Positions 48,201-55,500 of a stretch of DNA of 64,000 bases are shown here, piece after piece. The stretch is from Acanthornis magna. Lineage: Eukaryota > Chordata > Aves > Passeriformes > Acanthizidae. Location: positions 4,155,001-4,219,000 of the forward strand of contig JAWUZG010000056.1 of the NCBI GenBank assembly GCA_036785705.1, read 5' to 3'. Position 1 is the stretch's first letter. Every line of letters begins with the position of its first letter. The notes beneath the pieces were generated by a model. That model had not been told where the DNA came from. It did not search any database and was given only the letters and a program-made list of their open reading frames with translations. Position numbers and translations under genes: made by a program.

Positions 48201-50778
48201 GTGATAGGTATCAAAGTCATTTTTTTAGAGACAAGTTAATAAAAGAACATCTAGAGTCATATGTATTTCGAATAACTTGAGGATGCAATATACTTCAAAG
48301 CTCAAAAGTGTAGATTCAAAAGGAGAACCCCCCCCCCCCCCTTTCACAATGGCTAGAAACATCTGCACTTAAAAGTTTTCAATAATTAGGACTGTAAATC
48401 TCATTTCACAGGAGGAAGCAATTCCATTATCTGCTGGAGGGAAAGGGAAAGAAATCTGGGGTTGGGAGTGAGGAAAGCAGTGATAACAGAAGAAGTGGAG
48501 GGGAAACCACAGCTCGAGCAACGTTGAATTACATGACAAAGGATTTTCATATGGAAAAGCTTGAGGTAAAATATATGATTGCAAAATACTTACATTTTCT
48601 GTTAGGTAACCTTAGGCTACTACTCATTGAATTGATATGTACATCAAGTTTCAGTTGTGCTATTGGGAATGGTGTTTAAAAGTTCACTGCTTAACATATT
48701 TACATATCTGATCAAACATTTAATCTAGCTGATCTTTGCCAGAATACTGGAAAATGCTCAGTTTCTGTCTTTGGTGAAGTGGTTGCAGAATAGTGCCACA
48801 GTGTCAGAAATACATTCTCACTTACAAGCCATATGGAGGGAGCACAGTTTTTTTAGGAAGAAAAACGTATATTGCACATTTTTGATTTTCCCTGAATGAA
48901 TTGGTGAAGAACACCTTCAGACAACACGTGAGGTAGTGCAGGCTGTAGTAATAAAAAGCTACTTCCTAGCTTTTAAATGAGCTACAGGAAAATAAATGTA
49001 TAGGAAATGTATTGGGTTTAATTATTAATAAAATTGCAAGCTGGCTTGTTTCAGACAAGTGCATCAGTCACGCTTGTTTTAGTTTGTGTTTCTGATCTGC
49101 TAACTCTTTTGCTTGGGCAGAGGAAAATTGTTCCCAGGGAGAATATGATTTTTTCAGCCACAGTCTCCTTTCTGAGCAATCATCGTGAGTTCTAACTGTA
49201 TGCACTCTGCTTCCCACATTTGTCCTGCTGTTTGCTTTTTGATTATGTGGAAATATATAAATCCTCTAGTGCAAGAAATTAAATCAAGTTCAGTAATCAC
49301 TGAATTCTGTTATTCCATTGTGGTTTTGTTATCTCAGATCCACAGCATAAAAAGGAGACAGTGACTGCATGTGTGGAGAGATTAAATTAAGAAAACATTT
49401 TAGTCTCAAAAGCTGTGATAGTAGCTCTTAAATCTTTGAATGACATGGAGTAAGACAGTGAGGTATTCCTGTTGTCCTTTACCATGGAACCAGCCCTATA
49501 ATAAAATAAAAGAAGCTTAATATTTGTACAGTCTATTGAATATACGCATTGTTTTCTCTTCCCCGTGCAGCAATTCCCACCTTGTCCTTTGCTATAGCAT
49601 TGTGCATGCAGCAGCAGGTAGTGCAGGATGTCACAAGAGCACATCCTGGCAAAAAGGACTCCTTCCAGTTCCCCATCAGCAGTAAATGAATACAATAAAT
49701 GGGACTGAATAAGTGTATTGCTAAAGATGACAGTATCTTTCCTCAATAATTTGGAGTTTTAGTTGAAACTGCTAGAAAGCATTTTCTCAGCTTTATTACT
49801 TGTTAAAGAAATCTGTTTTGGTAGCCTGAAGCATGATCTAACATTTTTAATAATGCCACCACATAAACTAGTTAGATATTTATTTCCAATATAATTTATT
49901 ATTCAAAGCTTAAGGCATTTAATAGAAACTTTGTAGAGGCAAAGGGATTAATACAGTTTTAGTTACTAAAATGCAGTGCTAGTAGTTGCACAAAGCACAC
50001 TATCTTTATTATTTTTAAAGGTTTGGCTTACTTCGGTATCTAATGTGATACACATTAGGAACCAGCACTTGCCAGAGTGCTTGTGGAAAAGGATGAGTAC
50101 TGGCATGTTTTTCTATGACAATATGCTTGTTAGGGCAGGTAGAGAAACATATATTTTTTAACCGTTGTACTATCATGATGAAATTCTGGGAAGGGAGAGA
50201 AGGAAAAGTAGTTTAGCCTGTAATAGTTTCTGTAAATTTTCACTGCTATGCCAGAAAGCAACAAAAGTTGTAATGCTGATAAAAGATACTTATATAATTT
50301 CTTAAGAGTAAATTTCAGATAAATTAATAAATTTATATATTATGAATGTTATGAACACACTAAGGGTCTGTGGCCACACTCATAAAAGCTTGACATAGAT
50401 CCTGGGCCATGCAACTTAAAACCAAGAGAAGAAAGCACACAATTGCCTCTGCCTGCTAATTGCTATATTCTTTAATTCATTCAATTTTTGTGAGGGTTTT
50501 TTTTTTGTTTTGCTCTTGTTTAACTTTTTTTTCCTTTTTCTCATACATTGTGTAATGGTTCTCTCATGTAGGAAATCAAGGAAAGAAAGACATTTTGCCA
50601 GACGTACGTCGAGAACTTAGTGAAAGAAGCAGCTGACATCAATATGAAAAATGAGTCGTTGCAGAAGCTCTGGCCTCAGATGTTCATTGAACTTGTCAGA
50701 GATGCAGTGATAGAAATACGCAATAAAAACTCCTACATGAAGCTCTGCCTCCAGCGGATCACTGAGCAGAAACAGTAG
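11963..50778 (+). CDS. LRRC49: LRRC49 (TPGS4), tubulin polyglutamylase complex subunit (whole gene, 16 core coding exons, 686 aa)
   Basis: LRRC49 is a non-catalytic subunit of the complex in which TTLL1 adds glutamate chains to tubulin, acting at centrosomes, cilia and neuronal microtubules. Joining 16 exons gives 686 codons plus TAG, equal to the human length I recall. Residues 117-270 form seven SDS22-like leucine-rich repeats spaced exactly 22 residues apart (first leucines 117, 139, 161, 183, 205, 227, 249). They are closed by a cap with [17 protein letters not shown] (about 272-310). A highly charged helical stretch follows (EEERRM... to about 345), then a conserved domain without a named fold (about 385-686) ending near [10 protein letters not shown]. 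All splice sites are GT-AG. The start ATG has a strong context (G at -3 and +4) and matches the family N-terminus, although its frame is open upstream to 11375. Two candidate extra exons lie in intron 3. Confidence 0.97.
12017..12489 (+). other. LRRC49: LRRC49 intron 1
   Basis: The intron is 473 nt, phase 0. The first 100 nt are the end of the CpG island; the rest is AT-rich and shows nothing of note. Confidence 0.85.
12490..12552 (+). CDS. LRRC49: LRRC49 coding exon 2
   Basis: The exon has 21 codons (residues 19-39) with the conserved [19 protein letters not shown]. The acceptor is GACTTGCAG and the donor CCA|GTAATT, phase 0 on both sides. Confidence 0.93.
12553..13066 (+). other. LRRC49: LRRC49 intron 2
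   Basis: The intron is 514 nt, phase 0, AT-rich. No repeat or open frame of note is seen. Confidence 0.85.
13067..13154 (+). CDS. LRRC49: LRRC49 coding exon 3
   Basis: The exon is 88 nt (29 codons plus 1), residues 40-68, beginning FEFRINKD and ending [11 protein letters not shown]. The acceptor is TGTTGCAG and the donor CAAG|GTAATA, phase 1. Read-through past the donor meets a stop after a few codons. Confidence 0.94.
13221..13260. repeat. 20-bp tandem duplication
   Basis: AGATTGTGTCATGATTAGAA is followed directly by AGATTGTATCATGATTAGAA. The two copies differ at one base, so the duplication is fairly recent. It is intronic, 67 nt after LRRC49 exon 3. Confidence 0.9.
13601..13633 (+). CDS. 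LRRC49: Candidate 33-nt LRRC49 microexon (11 codons)
   Basis: It is bounded by an acceptor with a pyrimidine-rich lead (GGGTTTGCAG) and a perfect donor (GTG|GTGAGT). It is 33 nt long and open in phase 1, and would add [11 protein letters not shown] between Gln68 and Asp69 without disturbing the frame. The window is short enough that chance is a real alternative. Confidence 0.35.
13873..14070 (+). CDS. LRRC49: Candidate LRRC49 exon 3b, 198 nt, phase 1-1
   Basis: A pyrimidine-rich acceptor (TTCTCTGTGCAG) and a donor (TTCAG|GTAACA) enclose exactly 66 codons. They are open in the single frame that both neighbouring exons require, since it enters and leaves in phase 1. The encoded segment begins GDQSVLRPL, contains [17 protein letters not shown], and is then rich in Ser, Thr, Pro and Gln to HIFSSHAS. 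It is more GC-rich than the intron around it and shows coding-like composition. Inclusion gives 752 residues in place of 686. The insert would sit in the region before the LRRs. It is probably an alternatively used exon. Confidence 0.72.
15482..15581 (+). CDS. LRRC49: LRRC49 coding exon 4
   Basis: The exon is 100 nt (residues 69-102, last codon split) and encodes a Ser-rich lead and then [20 protein letters not shown]. The acceptor is TTTCTAACAG and the donor GGAAAG|GTGAGA. It enters in phase 1 and leaves in phase 2. Confidence 0.94.
15582..16171 (+). other. LRRC49: LRRC49 intron 4
   Basis: The intron is 590 nt, phase 2, with an acceptor preceded by a long T/C tract. Nothing else is recognised. 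Confidence 0.85.
16172..16375 (+). CDS. LRRC49: LRRC49 coding exon 5 (LRRs 1-3)
   Basis: The exon is 204 nt, residues 102-170. It encodes [20 protein letters not shown] and then two full SDS22-type repeats with the asparagine ladder (Asn125, Asn147, Asn169). Acceptor CCTTCCAG, donor AACAG|GTAAAA, phase 2. Confidence 0.97.
16376..17675 (+). other. LRRC49: LRRC49 intron 5
   Basis: The intron is 1,300 nt, phase 2. No recognised repeats or RNA genes; AT-rich throughout. Confidence 0.85.
17676..17742 (+). CDS. LRRC49: LRRC49 coding exon 6 (LRR 3-4)
   Basis: The exon is 67 nt, residues 170-192, encoding [20 protein letters not shown] and then NQ. The acceptor is AAATCTTGCAG and the donor CAG|GTACAG, leaving in phase 0. 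It covers about one 22-residue repeat. Confidence 0.96.
17743..20513 (+). other. LRRC49: LRRC49 intron 6
   Basis: The intron is 2,771 nt, phase 0, AT-rich. I see no mobile-element copy or structured RNA. Open frames in it are short and without splice context. Confidence 0.85.
20514..20657 (+). CDS. LRRC49: LRRC49 coding exon 7 (LRRs 4-6)
   Basis: The exon has 48 codons, residues 193-240. It encodes two further repeats (leucines at 205 and 227, Asn213 and Asn235), including LRVLNLARN and [10 protein letters not shown]. The acceptor is CTCTTTCACAG and the donor ATA|GTAAGG, phase 0 on both sides. Confidence 0.97.
20890..20950 (+). mobile_element. CR1 LINE 3' tip
   Basis: The copy holds GACTGGACCTTAAAAGGTCC, CTTCCGACCCAAACTATGC and the terminal TGTGATTCTATGA. 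These are the last 60 bp or so of a CR1 element in sense orientation to LRRC49. It is strongly 5'-truncated, as most bird CR1 copies are. Confidence 0.9.
24264..24290. repeat. 27-nt poly-T run
   Basis: A pure run of 27 T is followed by AAAA. The flanks read AGC on the left and AAAAGC on the right. On the minus strand it could be an old poly-A tail, but I recognise no retrocopy next to it. Confidence 0.95.
24619..24680 (+). CDS. LRRC49: LRRC49 coding exon 8 (LRR 7)
   Basis: The exon is 62 nt, residues 241-261 (last codon split), encoding [20 protein letters not shown]. The acceptor is TCCTTCTAG and the donor TCTAG|GTAAGG, leaving in phase 2. Confidence 0.96.
24681..30404 (+). other. LRRC49: LRRC49 intron 8
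   Basis: The intron is 5,724 nt, phase 2. The stretch at 27984-28556 is richer in G and C and open on both strands for over 100 codons, but shows no recognisable domain or paired splice sites. A T-rich, hydrophobic frame at 25773-26183 is likewise unsupported. No CR1 copy was recognised. Confidence 0.8.
30405..30552 (+). CDS. LRRC49: LRRC49 coding exon 9 (LRR cap)
   Basis: The exon is 148 nt, residues 261-310, with [34 protein letters not shown] and [13 protein letters not shown], the capping unit after the LRRs. The acceptor is TTGGTTACAG and the donor ACA|GTAAGA, leaving in phase 0. Confidence 0.97.
33880..34115. promoter_or_regulatory. Isolated intragenic CpG-rich island
   Basis: CpG density rises abruptly: about 8 CpG in 33901-33960 and about 9 in 33961-34020, with AT-rich intron on both sides. 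It contains a near-consensus CTCF site (33944-33957) and an ETS-type CCGGAAG (34106-34112). Neither strand encodes a protein I recognise; the open frames on both strands are those expected from GC-rich sequence. It may be an alternative promoter, an enhancer or insulator, or the GC-rich remnant of an inserted element. Confidence 0.7.
33944..33957 (+). promoter_or_regulatory. Candidate CTCF site
   Basis: CCGGCAGGGGGCGC matches the CTCF core CCASYAGRKGGCRS at 13 of 14 positions; the third base is G in place of A. It lies inside the isolated CpG island of LRRC49 intron 9. CpG sites in and around the core would make binding methylation-sensitive. Confidence 0.55.
35572..35617 (+). mobile_element. 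Short CR1 LINE 3' tip
   Basis: TGAGGTCCTAACCTGGATTA followed by TGCTGTAATTCCATGAC matches the CR1 terminal segment (GAGGTCCCTTCCAACCT..., TGTGATTCTATGA) with several changes. It is old and very short. Confidence 0.65.
37210..37293 (+). CDS. LRRC49: LRRC49 coding exon 10
   Basis: The exon has 28 codons (311-338), an alternating Glu/Arg/Lys helix (EEERRM to HKQTLLK) likely to form a single charged helix or coiled coil. The acceptor is TTTCATCTAG and the donor AAG|GTATTT, phase 0. Confidence 0.95.
37294..40017 (+). other. LRRC49: LRRC49 intron 10
   Basis: The intron is 2,724 nt, phase 0. It contains several short A or T runs (for example 14 T at 38821-38834) and no recognised element. Confidence 0.85.
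40018..40169 (+). CDS. LRRC49: LRRC49 coding exon 11
   Basis: The exon is 152 nt, residues 339-389, beginning [20 protein letters not shown] and ending in an acidic linker with NEPCQINGS. The acceptor is TTGTTTCAG and the donor AGCAG|GTATTT, leaving in phase 2. Confidence 0.95.
40170..42115 (+). other. LRRC49: LRRC49 intron 11
   Basis: The intron is 1,946 nt, phase 2. Nothing recognised. Confidence 0.85.
42116..42353 (+). CDS. LRRC49: LRRC49 coding exon 12
   Basis: The exon is 238 nt, residues 389-468, encoding [29 protein letters not shown] and [11 protein letters not shown], the start of the conserved C-terminal domain. The acceptor is TCCTCTACAG and the donor GTG|GTGAGT, leaving in phase 0. 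Confidence 0.97.
42354..43598 (+). other. LRRC49: LRRC49 intron 12
   Basis: The intron is 1,245 nt, phase 0. Nothing recognised. Confidence 0.85.
43599..43784 (+). CDS. LRRC49: LRRC49 coding exon 13
   Basis: The exon has 62 codons, residues 469-530, with [20 protein letters not shown] and [20 protein letters not shown]. The acceptor is CTCTTTCTAG and the donor AAG|GTAGGA, phase 0. The core of this exon is among the best conserved parts of the family. Confidence 0.97.
43785..47623 (+). other. LRRC49: LRRC49 intron 13
   Basis: The intron is 3,839 nt, phase 0. A 102-codon frame at 46664-46972 has a short His run from a (CAC)n stretch near 46906-46920 and no other sign of coding. No repeat copy is clear. 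Confidence 0.85.
47624..47733 (+). CDS. LRRC49: LRRC49 coding exon 14
   Basis: The exon is 110 nt, residues 531-567, with [20 protein letters not shown] and [10 protein letters not shown]. The acceptor is CTTTCTCACAG and the donor TCCAG|GTAAAA, leaving in phase 2. Confidence 0.97.
47734..48411 (+). other. LRRC49: LRRC49 intron 14
   Basis: The intron is 678 nt, phase 2. It contains a run of 14 C at 48328-48341, 70 nt before the next exon. Confidence 0.85.
48328..48341. repeat. 14-nt poly-C run
   Basis: A pure run of 14 C is flanked by GGAGAA and TTTCAC. The minus strand is G14, which can fold into a quadruplex. It lies close upstream of the exon 15 acceptor and is a likely site of length variation or sequencing error. 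Confidence 0.95.
48412..48565 (+). CDS. LRRC49: LRRC49 coding exon 15
   Basis: The exon is 154 nt, residues 567-618. It encodes [16 protein letters not shown], a variable Ser/Glu/Gly linker, then [19 protein letters not shown]. The acceptor is CATTTCACAG and the donor GAG|GTAAAA, leaving in phase 0. Confidence 0.96.
48566..50571 (+). other. LRRC49: LRRC49 intron 15
   Basis: The intron is 2,006 nt, phase 0. Open frames in it are short; nothing else recognised. Confidence 0.85.
50572..50778 (+). CDS. LRRC49: LRRC49 coding exon 16 (last)
   Basis: The exon has 68 codons and TAG, residues 619-686. It encodes a charged helix ([20 protein letters not shown]), then [20 protein letters not shown] and [12 protein letters not shown], the conserved C-terminus. 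The acceptor is TCTCATGTAG. Confidence 0.97.
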   Translation, partial: EIKERKTFCQTYVENLVKEAADINMKNESLQKLWPQMFIELVRDAVIEIRNKNSYMKLCLQRITEQKQ

Positions 50779-50935
50779 AGTCAAGGCGTGTTGTCTTGCA
50801 AGCTTTTGGTTCAGTATTCTGTCATGTTTTACAAACATAAACCAGTAGAATATAAAATTATCATCCCTATGGCATACTTCACTTCCTCCCCCAAAGGGAT
50901 GCCTTTAAATCTTAATTAACTCTTAATAGTTATGA

Positions 50936-50941
50936 AATAAA
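50936..50941 (+). terminator. LRRC49: Proximal LRRC49 polyadenylation signal (AATAAA)
   Basis: The exact AATAAA lies about 160 nt after the stop. The next 20-30 nt are T-rich (GTTTACTTTCGTATTGCTTT). It may give a short 3' UTR. Confidence 0.5.
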
Positions 50942-51203
50942 AGTTTACTTTCGTATTGCTTTACCAATGCTTCCTTGGCTAACTGAAGTGATAGCATAGA
51001 AATGACTTGGTGATTGTTTTACTAAGTTCTTCTTTTTTTTTTTTTTGCTATCCTTGATTCTGTAGTGCTACAGCATTGATTTTTAAAGAACAAATTTACA
51101 ATGCTTGCCTTATTTTTATTGAACACTTTTCAATTGTCACCTTTTTGACTGCTGCTGTTTAAAAAAACAAGAATAGTAGCTGATTTTTTTATGACCAAAA
51201 GCT

Positions 51204-51209
51204 AATAAA
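51204..51209 (+). terminator. LRRC49: Distal LRRC49 polyadenylation signal (AATAAA)
   Basis: The exact AATAAA lies about 425 nt after the stop and is followed by a GT/T-rich element (TTATTATTGTTGTTTAATTT) about 35-55 nt later, a good arrangement for cleavage near 51225. A further AATAAA at 51628-51633 is possible but less well placed. Confidence 0.55.
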
Positions 51210-52146
51210 TTATTTTTACACCCTGAACTTGATGAAGACTTATTATTGTTGTTTAATTTGTGAGATTATAGAATACTTTTTCACATCAGTGTCATGAGAG
51301 CGCTCAGAATATTGTCATTTAATGAGCCTAATTCTCAACTAAACAAATTGCCCAAACTTGATTTCAAATATTTTTCGTTAATTTCACTAATAAGGTTGTG
51401 TGAATTGTTAGAGGTAAAATATGAGTCCAAGGTATACTCCCTTGGGCTTTATTTTTATTTCATTTAAATATGTTAATATAATTTATTTTGTTTCTTGATG
51501 ACTTACTAACTTCTGAGGTTTGCCAAGATCAAATGAGCTAAAATGCATGCATTACATTTCATAGGGAGCCTGATGACTACTATTCAGTTGTAATTCATTT
51601 CTGTGACTGTGAAAATTTCATATTATCAATAAAAATAAATTCTTCACTTTTACCCTTCACAGATACTGTAAAGAAGTACTGTGTGCAAAGAAAAGACTTC
51701 TCCTTAATGCTGCATGAAGAGATGAGACACAACTTGCCCCAAAATCAACTGTGAATGGGTAGAAAAAGCCCACATTCCATAGTACAATAACTCTCACAAT
51801 AAACAGCTTGCCAGCTTCTGCCTAGAAATCAAATTTAGGAAGTATTAGCAAGTCCAGCTGATTCCCATGGATAACATTCAGATGCAGGTAGAAAGTTGTG
51901 CCATTTAAATTTAATTTTTTAGTTCTGTTGTATCTTAACTAAAATGATCCAAAATCTTTGTGCATTTTTTACTTAATTAAAATTGTTCTTATTTTTTAGG
52001 CAAATTTATAAAAAAGAAAGTAAAGAGAACTTCCTGCGGGGGTTTCTATGGCTCAAAAGTCAACTTATTTTTAAACTTTATCTGGAAGATATTTCCTGGC
52101 AAAGCAGAGATGCAGATGCAGTTTAGTGAGTTTTTATGCACAGAAA

Positions 52147-52510
52147 ATCATGGAATCATAGAATGGTTTGGGCTCCAATGGACTTTAAAGACCATCTAGT
52201 TCCAATGCCCTGGGCAGGGACACCTTCCACTAGACCAGGTTGCCCAAAGCCCTTGAGCACTTCCAGTGGTGGGGCAGCCGCAGCTTCTCTGAGCAACCTG
52301 TGCCAGTGCCTCACCACCCTCACAGGGAAGAATTTCTTCCGTATAACCAATCTAAATCTTCCCTTTTTCATTTAAAGCCATTCTCTCTCGTCCTATCACC
52401 ACCTGTCCTTGTTCGAACTCCCTCTCCAGCTCTCTTAGGCTCTGAAAGGTGCCTTAAGCTCTCCCTTGACTCTTCTCCAGGCTGAAGAGACCAGACTCTC
52501 TGAGCCTTGA
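52147..52510 (-). mobile_element. CR1 LINE 3' region, reverse orientation
   Basis: Read on the plus strand it starts with ATCATGGAATCATAGAATGG, the reverse of the CR1 terminus. It goes on with GGACACCTTCCACTAGACCA, GGTTGCCCAAAGC and CACAGGGAAGAATTTCTTCC. After that come AATCTAAATCTTCCCT and GACTCTTCTCCAGGCTGAA. It is the longest and best preserved mobile-element copy in the window, but still 5'-truncated and without coding capacity. Confidence 0.97.
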
Positions 52511-55500
52511 GTGAGTGGCAGGAATCAAGTGGTCGCTGGTACTTTGGAGTGTGCAGTCTGCTTGCATTCAGGTTGAGCTGGTGCATCTAAGTTGTCAGAA
52601 AGAAACCCTTTTTGGAGCATGTCATAGGTTAACAGTGACGTGGGTACCGTTCAATGCAATTTTCCGTTTGGTTCATGTTACATGGGATGTTTTAGAGCAT
52701 ACTTGCAGGTAGTTGCTTTTCAATCATTGCAGAATGTAGTGGAGGTTAAGTCACTTAACTTCTAAGAAAATGTTAGAATTCCTGAAGAAACTGCTCCAGC
52801 AGTTGACAGAGTTTAATAGAAACAATCACCTATCTGGCCTTTTTGAACTGCTGCATGGAATTTATACTAAGATTAGTTTATTTGATGGGATTTCTTTCCT
52901 TTCCATTGGAAAATTGCACTCCCAAGTTTTATGGTACATTTTATTAAAGGAGCAAATGAGAGCCCCACAAAATGTGAGAAAAGGAGAGTTTACATTAGAG
53001 AAAACAGCCAGTGTAGAAATGATCGTGCAAGAGGTTTTTGGATCCATCAGTTACTTTACATGATTCCAGTGCCAAGGGGGTGGGTGGAGCAATTCCAGCT
53101 TCTGCATGGGGACAGAAACCTCGGCAGCTGTGTGAAAGTGCAGGACTCTCCTGATGGTGTAGCTGGAGCAGATGGGCCCCTTTTGAATCAGATTCAGCAG
53201 CAGTAAAAGAGTGGAAAAAAATGTTTAAAAAGGTTGTATTGGTCTAGAGGAACAGGAAGTCCTCCATGGGAAAATCCAGTGAAAAACCAGACTTTCTGAT
53301 ATTGAGGCTTTAGAAGCATAATCCTGGTTTGAGGCTTTAAGGTAGGGTCTTTAAAAAATGAATCAGAGGGTATTGATGGGGAGTTGTAGAAATATCTTAA
53401 AATGCTCTGTGTTCCCAGTGCACTGTGACTGCTGCCAGTTTGGACGTTTTTCACTAATAGCAGCTGTTTCATAACAGGATTGCTAAATGGCTGAATTGAG
53501 GGTAGGTAGGCAGCTATTATAAATGAAGAAAAGATTAATGTTGGGCTCATATGTTCTTTGCACATAAAACCAGTAGGAAAAAATGGAACTTACATTTTTA
53601 CTAATTCTTTTTAGGAAAAAAATGATGGATTAAAGTGATATTAGACCTAAGAGTAAATTTTCAGCAGATGGAAGACCTTAAAATTGTTAGCATGCTATGT
53701 TGTTTATGCGGTTACCCAAATTATTTGTTAATTCATACAGACTCATGTGATACATTCCTGTAGTTGCTTATTAGGCCAGTTCCCAAAAATCTAAAAATCT
53801 GAAGGTCATACAAGTAGCAAATTCTTAGATGTTCTGAAACTTGATTGCCACATATATGGATTTTCCATGGTTACAGGTGTAAATTGATGAGTTAAAATAG
53901 CCATTGATATTGAAGCTGGGGACATTTTAATAAAACCTTCCAGCCTGAAAGCAGTTATTTTTTCTTCTTCAAAAGCCTTTTAAATACTGCATAAAACTGA
54001 ATTTTGATGTTGTTAATATTTCACTGATGTCCCATCCAAAGTGGACTGTGATCCTCTCATGTAGCCTGACTTCTGCACAAGACAGGAACTTGTAAAATAT
54101 CTATATGTTAACTAGAAATCATCTTGAGGGTTAAAAAAGGTATTGTTTTAAGTATTTTGAAAACTTTCTTCCCCATTGATTTTTGGATTATTTTTGCAAT
54201 TTACTTATTTCCTGAGACAAATTTCTTCTATGTCCAGACAAAGGCAGATAATGATGTATGATATTTTTTTCAGTTTCAGTTTAGCTGTCTCACGCACAAA
54301 GGCCCCATTATGTCATGCAGAGTCACTGTTTGTTATGCAACTGAAATTTGATCTTCAGTAAGGAGACTGATGAGGAGCTGTATTTCATACATTCCTTTTT
54401 ATACAGGATCTGAAAAAGTAATAGAGCTGCATATATGCTGCCACAGTGGAGCAAAGGCAGAACAAATTTACTTGATGCAAACCAAAAGCTGATGCTGTCA
54501 GTTATGAGGAAGAAAAAGGTACTGGGAAGAGGTTTTAACTGAGCATAGAAGTAAGTAACACTGCCACACTGCCTGGGACCAAGGGATAAAACTGAATCCA
54601 GAAATAGCTGAAAGCTGCTTTCTGTTATATAAAATTGCATTATCTTGTTCCACTGCTACAACTGTATTTTTATAGTGTAAACTACTTAACGTAATGACAA
54701 TGATAAAAAGGCTAACCTTTTAAAACAGATCTGCAGATTAAGTTAGGCTATTGTGGAAGCAGTAGTGAGTTCACAATCTATCTATACATTCTATACATTC
54801 AGGACAAGTGGATGCTTTTTTTTAACCAGAGCTATGGGCTGTAAAATTGACAATGATGCTTCCAGTTGCTACTTTTTATCATAATGACACATCAGGATGA
54901 ATTGGGTTTTGTTAGCTGGTTTATTTAAAGAAGCTAAGGCAAATATTTGCTATTTCTTATTATTACGCAGTATTCATAAATGTGTGATTTAGATTGGGAG
55001 GTCCAATAGCAGCTGTTTGGTTTGATTGGGAGAACAGACTCCTTTGACGTTTTTCTGTTTCTGCATCACACAAACTCTGCTACATCTCAAAGCCCAGTTC
55101 CAGTGAAGTTATTTTTCTTTTTATGTTGGAGGCATCAGATTTTTCGAGATTTGTAAGACTTGGTGTTTTGCTACACGTATATGGAACAAGGAATGGAAAA
55201 GAGGAGACAATCATTTTGTTCTGCTGTCTGATAAGATGCTTTTACTCCGAAGTGAATATAAACAGTTTGATTTTTTTGCATACAAAAAAAGGAGATAGTG
55301 TGGACTACACAGACTTGAGACAATCTTACAGAAAGCTGAGAGGTGTCTGCTTACACACATCACCACAGAGCTAGATTTTCCTGAACATGAGCTAAAAAAT
55401 TGAGTCTAAGGGACTGTTTATTCAACCCAAGTATTAACTTTGTTGGCAAGCTTTGCTAGGCTTCTCCTCCCAGGGGGAAGAAGGAAAGACTCATCTGGAG

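Noticed and set aside
53194..53565. 123-codon minus-strand frame in the right flank
   Set aside because: No similarity I can recognise, and the plus strand is open over part of it. Not enough to call a gene.
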